Assembly (NCBI GenBank): GCA_013365325.1
Contig: JABVXV010000203.1
Coordinates: forward strand, 1 to 64,000
Length of the DNA: 64,000 nt
Reading direction: 5' to 3'
DNA from: Dipetalonema caudispina
Lineage: Eukaryota; Nematoda; Chromadorea; Rhabditida; Onchocercidae
This document shows positions 56,428 to 64,000 of this stretch, piece after piece; position 1 is the first letter of the stretch; each line of letters opens with the position of its first letter. The translations under genes were made by a program, and so were the position numbers. The notes below the pieces were generated by a model. It saw only the letters and a program-made list of their open reading frames with translations. It ran no database searches and was not told the origin of the DNA.

Positions 56428-57069
56428 ATTTTACAGCTCCTGAATAAATCAATTAAATATTTAATTTAATCCAGAAAAGAAAAAAAAAAAAAACCGAATC
56501 GTAATAAACTATTGAGTAATCAATTTTGAGTACATCCAGCAAATTAAATAATTAATGCAATCAAATATTTTATCAAATGTTAAATAATCGAAATAATGCA
56601 ATATGATCCTAACTAAATACAATCATACAACATATTCCGGTATAATTTATACAATCTTTCCGGTTTAATCAACCATAACAATTCATATCAATCCACCATC
56701 ATTTACACTTCCTTCCTCTTTAGAATTTTTGAAAATGTTGCATCTCATTGCACAGAATCCTTCTGCAACATATTACCATGAAGTATACAACATTTAATCA
56801 TGAATTTCCGGATTTACTAATTGATCCTAAAGTTTTCTCTCCTGATCTGCAATGATTTCCTTTTCTTATTTGATCCAATAATCAATTTTTTGAGCCCTCA
56901 TAATAATGCTTTCGGATGATCATTATGAATAAGAAATTATGCACAAAATTGAAATACTCAAATATATCAATTTATTCTCCAGTTTATCGATCGATTCCTA
57001 GATTTATTCACTCATTCCCAGGAATATCAAATATTATATTCTATTCTATAAAGCATAGAGGTATAATAA

Positions 57070-57073
<4 letters not shown>
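56428..57073. other. Intergenic, upstream of spastin
   Basis: Presumed 5' flank of spastin on the minus strand. No exon or clear regulatory motif seen. Confidence 0.5.
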
Positions 57074-57113
<40 letters not shown>

Positions 57114-57141
57114 AAAGAAAAAAAAAAAAAAAATATTTAAA

Positions 57142-57195
<54 letters not shown>
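57074..57195. repeat. Poly(T)-poly(A) inverted homopolymer block
   Basis: A run of 33 T (57074-57106) passes directly into about 90 bases that are almost all A. The halves are complementary and could form a long hairpin; lengths may be unreliable because of sequencing or assembly. Confidence 0.9.
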
Positions 57196-57197
<2 letters not shown>

Positions 57198-57620
57198 AAA
57201 GAGAAAAGGACAAATAGTAGGAAGGCACAGATGCAATATTTCAATAGCACCATAATTATAATAAAATTTACAAAAGTTAAATTTCATTTTTTTTTTTCTC
57301 CTAATTTCAATTTAAATTTCAGATTGATAACTTTTGGGTACTTTTTTTCTTTTTTTTTCTTTCTTTTTCAACAGAGAGATTAAAACATATTATGAAAAAA
57401 TCAGATTAATATTAATATCAATACATATATAAATATATATGCAATTAATTAATTGATTAATTAATTAATTCATATCTTTTGCTTAATAGCATTTAATATG
57501 ATTTAATTTTAAAATATTGTCAACTTTTGGAAAAATATTTTTGCACTCAAAACACTATGGCAACAAGTGAAAAAAAAAAAAAGAAAAAACATTTCATTAG
57601 CCAATCATGAAAACAAAAAA

Positions 57621-57684
<64 letters not shown>

Positions 57685-58436
57685 GACAATAAAACGAATA
57701 ACGAAAAAATGAAGTATTTGTCACTTTGTTTTGTTTTTAAAATTTTAAAAAATACATTTAAAAAAGTTATTGTTATGAATGCAACAAAATAACAATTATT
57801 AAATGACTAGCTAATACATATACATTATATGAATGAAATACTAATATAATATCATGATTAAATTGTTATAAATGCCTAGTTTCATCACTATTTACTCGTA
57901 CAATAACACTATGATAGCAACGTATCCAAATTATAAATTAGGATGAATGATATAAAAATTGATAAAATATCCTAAATTTTGATATCATCATAATTTTATC
58001 TTCTATTATTTGTATACTAATCAATTTCATCTTTGTTGTCCTGGATACGATACTTATCTAGCTATATTATTTACAAAGCAAATAATAATAAGGCATAAAA
58101 AATTAACAGTAATTTGAGTTGCAAAATTTATATTTTTTTTTTTTCACTTAATTTTATAAAAGCAAAGTTATGAATTTTACTTATCAAAGAAAAATCATTC
58201 TTGTCTTTCATAATAATACAATCATAATTTCTGATGTATTATTACCATTTGTAAAAATGGAAAAACAAGAAAAAAAAAAGGAAAAGGAAAAAGGAGACGA
58301 TAGCGCATTAATTAATCTATTAATTAAATAATTAATTGATTAATTAATGCCTTACCTATATTGAGATGATATAACATTACTAAAAGCAAACCAAAATTTA
58401 TACAATAAAAGTCATATTGATAATTTCATACATCAT
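57196..58436. other. Intergenic, no gene seen
   Basis: 3' flank of the MIF4G gene. AT-rich, with palindromic ATTAATTAAT runs near 57445-57470 and 58308-58348. The open frame at 57607-57792 is driven by an ATA microsatellite and is not accepted. Confidence 0.5.
57627..57681. repeat. (ATA)n microsatellite
   Basis: About 18 AAT/ATA units without interruption. Confidence 0.9.
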
Positions 58437-61400
58437 TTATGAACTGGTATGTTGAAAATAATATTCATTTGCTTCAGGTGGAAGTTTCCAACCGCTAGCT
58501 CCTAGTTCCATTAATAAAAGAATCATTTTACGTGCCCAAGGTTCTTGAACCTGTAATAAAAATTATTATCATACAATATTATTATATGAAGAATAAAATT
58601 ACTAGAACAATAAGAATGTTGATAAAAATTTATCCATCATATAAATATCGTCTTATATGAAATTAGAAATTGTATAAATGTATTTTAAGTGATTTAATAA
58701 TCACAAGTTAATCATTACCAGAATTATTATCATTGTTAATTTCAACTTCCTTTATTAACTTTAAAGAATTTTATTAATGATTTAATTACTACAAATATCA
58801 CTGGATAAAATTTGGAAAATATACCTCAATAAAAGCATCTCGAATGAGATCCTTCAAAACGGCTAATTGTTCAGGACATTGTCGTTCGAGGTCATAGCCA
58901 ACGCTGAGCAAACAACCAATCAAACTTTCTAACTATAAAATTAATTTGAAAAATTAGTAAATTCAGATTTTCCATTTTTAAATTCTGGAAAAAATTTATC
59001 CATTCCATTCAAGGTTATCTTAAACATTCTCTTTCTTTCTTTTTTCTTTTGATCTCGGTTTAAAGGAAAAATTGATTTCCTCATTGAAATATTAGATCTC
59101 AATGTTCAGTTTATAAGACTAACCAAATATTTACCTAACCATAACCTTTTGAAACTAAGTATTCCCTTCTTCGTTCTTGTAAATCTCCTCCAAATGAAAT
59201 TAGATATAATTAATTACTCTGATTTTTGCTCTATTCTAAAATTTAAAAAAACGACTTCCAGTATTCCTTATTTAAACTTCATCAGTTTTTTTGTTCATTT
59301 TAACGGTTTGAAAGTTACATTTATAGGAAATGAGCAAATTAAAAAAAAAAAAAAGGGAAAGGATTTTCGGCTCTGCTGTCCAGTTTAGATATGAAATTTT
59401 TAATTTGCAAAAATTTTCCGGGTAATTTAGTTTTTTATTGTTTCTGTTTTTTCACTTTCCTTTTAAACAACACCATATTATGTTAAGCAATATATTTGAA
59501 GTACTTTATAGTAAATGAATCAAAGTTTCGAATTATATAAAAATTTCAAAAGCGAAATTGTATTACCATAATGTGCTAAATAAAGGAAGAAAAATTAATA
59601 ATAACCTCTTCAATTTTTAATGTATCGAGAATAGGCGCTTTGAGCAAATAGCCGAAAATACGAAAAACAAGATCGACAAGTTCTCCTGCAAAAAATATAA
59701 GTAAAATACTGAAGTAATTATAATTAAAATTAGGTTATGGCAGAAAAATGATCTAAATTTTGATTGAAATCAATTTTAGATTTTAAGTTTCATACAATTT
59801 GAAATGCAGTTTGAAGCAAAAGTGAAAATGCCCAAATACATATACATGTATATTTAACAAATTTGTAGGAGAGGGGAATTTTTCATCTAATCCAAATGAA
59901 ATATTTTGAATTCTATTCTCCAATTTTCTGGCTTAAATTGTAAATAATTTTTAAGAAATGAATAAATTTATAATTTCAATTTTTCGAATTAATCCAACTA
60001 ATTAGTTATTAGATAAGAAATTAAAAAGTGCAGTTTCTGAAGAAAATAAAATCCTTCATACATGTCGATCAAAAATTTTGGAAAATTTTTCCGAAAAAAA
60101 AAACACAATAGAAAAAAACTAATTAATTAATCAAACTAAAAACAAATTCAATTTTGTTATTTAATTATTTTACTTTTGTTAAAATGAATAACAGTAGTAT
60201 ATATACAATATTTTAATTCATTTCATTTTTTTTCTCACACAAATTAAAATTTTTTTTTTAAAATAGATTTACATAAAGAGGAAATAAAAATAAAAACCTT
60301 CATAAATGTAGCCAATACTAGCATATAAATCGGAAACAAAATTGAGGAAAGTAATCCAAACCCGAAAATGATCGATACGTAAACGATCCCTGCATTCAAA
60401 GTAGTGCATTAATGCAACTGCAATACCCTAGAAAAAAAATCTTTTTTTTTTTTTTTTTTTTTTTAATAATCTTAACAATTTTTAAACATTTTAGCAAATT
60501 TAAAAAATTGGCGAATTAAAAAAAAAATTATATTATTCATACATAATATATGGATTATTATGCATATTATGTAATGAAAAAAAAAATAAGTGAGTGATAG
60601 TATAAAGAATTGAAATAAATTTCGTTTAATTCAACTGAAAGAAAAAAAAAAAAATTAAACATGGATTTTATTAGCAAAAATAACACTAATTTTATATATG
60701 TCAAATTTAAAATAAAAATAATTTATCCTTGTGTATAGTATGAAGCAAATAATTGAAAATTCAAAATTATATTAATAATATATAATTTATATGTCGCAAA
60801 ATTTTGAATAAACATAATAATGTATGCTTTAAAATTTTAAATACAAATATTTTAGCATTTCAAAACTCGAAATAATAAAAATATCTTCTACAGGAAATAA
60901 AAAAAATATTATTAAATGTGATATTTGTTCGAATCATTGCATTCAGTTCAATTTAATTTATCAAGAAGAGATTAGAAGAGAACCGAAAAAAATTTTTGAT
61001 ATTTAAAAAAAAAAAAAAAAGAAATTTCTAACCTGATGAAAAACATTTGCGGTATCAAAATTGAGGAGCTGTGCAGCGATACGTGCTACAGCTTTGCCAG
61101 CTTGCCGATTCTCTTCGATAGAGAAGTGTACGAGCATCTGTCCTACCGCACCTCCTACTTCATCATCTTCAAAATTACCTTAAAAGAAAAAAAAGAGGAA
61201 GAAAATTCAACAGTATAATCATTCACATTATTATTATTTAAAATGTAAATTAATTAGTAAACGTAAATTAATTAGGACAATTAATTAAGACAGAGAAATG
61301 ACACGTATGAATTCGATTGTTTTCGTGGATACCATTCGTACATAGCTTGTATGACGTATATGTTTCATATATCGTATGTTTTACGTTATTCACGTGTTTC

Positions 61401-62054
61401 GTATCATCATTTAATCCTTTTTTTGGAATGGCAATAATTTACTTCTATCAAAATTGACAATGTTTAAATAAATTTAATATAATACTTGGAAAATGAAAAT
61501 GGATGAAGTTAGATAAATTCAATTAATAAATGTGAAATGAAAATATTTCGATGATTTATTATTTATAAAACAAAAATGATAAAATTGAATAAAATAGATT
61601 AATAGGTGTAAATATATCAAATAATAATTTTAACAATAATAAAATTCAAAATGTTTAAACAAATTTAATATTTGTAAAACAAAAAAAAAAAAAGTGATCA
61701 TATTAAGATGTATTTTAGACTCATCAAATAAACAACAATAGAAATAACAGACAGATGAATTATAATTATCCAAATAAAAATTAAAATTCTATTATTTACA
61801 TATCAATTGATTGTTGAATTTGATTGATAAATAAAATAAAAGTTGAAGTAAAAGAGAAAGGTATGGAGTTGAGTTGGAAAAAAAGAAAAAGAAAAACAAA
61901 ATGGAAAGAGAAGAAGAAAATAATAAAAAGTAAAATTCTTACTTGTAATAAATTGTTCGATTAAAGAATTCTCCTTTGTTAAATTCAATTTTCTTAGGCC
62001 AGCGGCAAGCTCCTCAATTTCTTTTACATTTAATTGCCTTTTTTTATTAACATT

Positions 62055-62089
<35 letters not shown>

Positions 62090-62380
62090 CTTTGCCAATG
62101 ATAATAGATTTACGTAATGGTGTATTATTTAATCCACTACCCGAATTATCATTATTCCCACCTCCTGTTGCTCCTGTTCCATGTTGTATACCACCAGTGA
62201 TTATACCCGCGGATCCATCCATTCGAAGTAACGACGTTGGTGAATTTGTTGTACCATTACTACTACCACTACTACTACCACTACCAGCACCAACACTACC
62301 ACTAGATTTCTTCAAATGTTGCTTTAAAGCGGTTGCTTGAGATTGATGATGATGTTGCTGATGATGATGATGATATTGTG

Positions 62381-62439
<59 letters not shown>

Positions 62440-62463
62440 TGTTGTTGCTGTTGTTGTTGATGG

Positions 62464-62498
<35 letters not shown>

Positions 62499-62567
62499 AG
62501 AAGGAGATAGAGTTTCACATAGATGAAGATGACGACTTGATGTCGAATTTGGAGACTTTGTCGATGC
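58437..62567 (-). CDS. MIF4G-domain protein (MIF4GD/CTIF-like), 5' end not found
   Basis: Six exons join in phase to 400 residues: 62567-61943, 61178-61033, 60427-60298, 59685-59606, 58932-58825, 58550-58437. The first exon seen starts after a TATATACAG acceptor, so one or more 5' exons are missing; they may lie at 62.6-64 kb or outside the window. It encodes a run of 12 His, then about 26 Gln, a Gly/Ser-rich part and 11 more Gln. The rest is helical and fits a single MIF4G fold: LNVKEIEELAAGLRKLNL, QMLVHFSIEENRQAGK, FRVWITFLNFVSDLYA, LESLIGCLLSVGYDLE and MILLLMELGASGWKLPP near the end, comparable with the C-terminus of human MIF4GD (222 residues). Such proteins link cap-binding or histone-mRNA factors to eIF4G or eIF3 in translation. 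The poly-His/Gln part is not a family feature. Confidence 0.82.
62055..62094 (-). repeat. CAA repeat coding 11 Gln
   Basis: TTG units on the plus strand read as Gln codons in the MIF4G gene; almost pure CAA, so prone to length change. Confidence 0.9.
62380..62494 (-). repeat. CAT and CAA/CAG repeats coding poly-His then poly-Gln
   Basis: On the coding strand about 12 CAT codons (His) are followed directly by about 26 CAA/CAG codons (Gln). A second, looser His/Gln patch follows (near 62335-62375). Confidence 0.9.
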
Positions 62568-64000
62568 CTGTATATATATATAAATAAAAGCAAGAAAAAA
62601 AAGATAATTCAAAAAATTATTGGAAAATAATTTGCTTTTTCTTTTGTTTAATGAATCAATTAAATTTTATAGTTACAACTTCAGTATTTAATTATGAATT
62701 AATTGAATTCCACTTGCGAAACTTTACGATATACAAATAATAATTTCATTTAAAAATTTGTGATTATTCTCAAAGGAATCATTCCTATGTTATCAGTTTC
62801 ATAGATGATAGGAAGAAAAAATTGAACTGATAACAATAATGATGGCCGAAGAAATTGTGATAGTAATGATAGTGATGGTGGTGATGTTGATGATAATGAC
62901 AACGATGACAAAAATATTTCAGGTAATCTAATGAGCCGAATGGTAATCACTTACTTATAATTATGACTTCAGAATTTTTGGGTCTTTTTAACTTCTGATA
63001 TAGATAGATATGTCAAGTCAAACTTAAGTAGATAGTGAAACATATTTAACGTTATCTCGAGTAAAAAATGATGAAAGTTTCTCCGAGAAACTCAATAAAC
63101 TAATAATTAGTAAATGAAAATTTTTCGAAGCAAAAATGAACAAAGATAGTAACATTAAGCGGTATGAAATATTTATACTTTGATGGATTTCTAATCGTTA
63201 CATGCTTAATGTGACCGGAATCAGAAAAAAAAAAGAGGAACCAAAAGTAACAAAAAAAATTTTTAATTAATAATCTATCAGTATGTATAATTAGATATTG
63301 AATAATTACGAAAAAGTGACAAAATGACAATAATAAAATGATGAAGGTCATATGAGAAGACAATATTTCACTTCCAAGAATATGCCAATTTTTCAGTTAT
63401 CACAAAATTTTCCATTCGAATCATCCAACATGATTATATTTTAAATTTTATTCCTTCTTCAAAACTTCGGGCATTTCCGATCACTCATATCGAATTTAGA
63501 TAATAATACTTACAAAGTCTAACTTTCGTAAAATTATCTGATTAAAACATGAAAAAGGTCAGATGATTATACTTGTAGTGGATTGAATAACAAATATTTT
63601 ATAGAAAATTTGAAAAAGTACAAAAATATTCACCGTCATCTAACGGTAGCCTAAAAATATTGCTTTATAAGTGCCATAAAATGAAAAAAAAAGAAGCTAA
63701 ACAATTAAAATTGCACATATGATATTGAAAAATGTAAATAATAAATGAAATGAAATATGTGTGCCTGTAAAAGTAAGGTGTTCAAACAAATAGGAAGCAT
63801 AAAATTTCAATTAGAATATTGTTGACTAATGTAAAAGTAATTTGAGATGGTAAAAAAGTTAGCAATCATTGAAATACTGGCAATTTAAGAGTAAGTAAAT
63901 TGGTACACTCGTTGAAATATTGGTAATTTGATAGATTTTCTGATGAGTAACGTATAATATTTCTCCTAAACTATTAAAATTAATTTAGATACTTCTTTAA
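62568..64000. other. Upstream of the MIF4G exons, no exon confirmed
   Basis: On the minus strand a small exon-like segment near 62956-62996 (TATCAG acceptor, GTAAGT donor, reading KLKRPKNSEVIII) ends in phase 1 and so does not join the next exon, which starts in phase 0. A GAT/AAT-rich patch at 62833-62920 reads Asp/Asn-rich on the plus strand. Neither is accepted as a gene. Confidence 0.4.

Noticed and set aside
57046..57287. Phe/Lys-rich open frames
   Set aside because: Products of the poly-T/poly-A block.
62092..62340. Pro/Leu-rich plus-strand frame
   Set aside because: Antisense of the Gly/Ser-rich part of the MIF4G gene, where the coding frame continues through conserved exons.

Overview
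The window looks like nuclear DNA of a parasitic nematode, most likely a filarial worm (Onchocercidae). The base composition is very AT-rich. Genes are split by short and medium introns with TTTCAG-type acceptors. Several start codons sit a few bases after a polypyrimidine-AG site, as expected of spliced-leader trans-splicing. One short bacterial-looking piece with a Shine-Dalgarno sequence resembles sucB of the filarial endosymbiont Wolbachia. The species cannot be fixed from the sequence alone. All gene models were assembled by hand from splice signals and reading phase; every joined exon set was checked for phase continuity, but none was checked by a database search.

Layout. 1.6-2.8 kb (+): SRP14, complete. 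4.0-4.4 kb (-): the end of an unrecognised helical protein. 7.7-14.3 kb (-): a 12-exon alpha7-like nicotinic acetylcholine receptor closely resembling ACR-16, with a possible alternative first exon at 16.3 kb. 16.4-27.5 kb: a gene-poor stretch with long ATT/CTT microsatellites, a 28-bp tandem repeat and a 100-N assembly gap whose two flanks are identical. 27.5-30.0 kb (+): a secreted protein with Cys-rich modules, a Thr-rich linker and two ShKT domains. 31.9-35.0 kb (+): a CHK1-like kinase with altered catalytic motifs. 36.0-36.4 kb: the Wolbachia-like sucB fragment beside a 23-bp-arm inverted repeat. 37.1-44.6 kb (+): a tail-anchored PDZ protein. 45.8-49.9 kb (+): CCA-adding tRNA nucleotidyltransferase, with two GC-AG introns. 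51.1-56.4 kb (-): spastin. 58.4-62.6 kb (-): an MIF4G-domain protein with poly-His/poly-Gln tracts, 5' end not found.

These genes are unrelated housekeeping, neuronal and secreted functions, not a pathway. TRNT1 and spastin are convergent. I saw no tRNA, rRNA, CRISPR or intact transposon. The most notable observations are the degraded Wolbachia-derived sucB fragment, the paired GC-AG introns in TRNT1, the probably impaired CHK1-like kinase and the alternative signal-peptide exon of the receptor gene.
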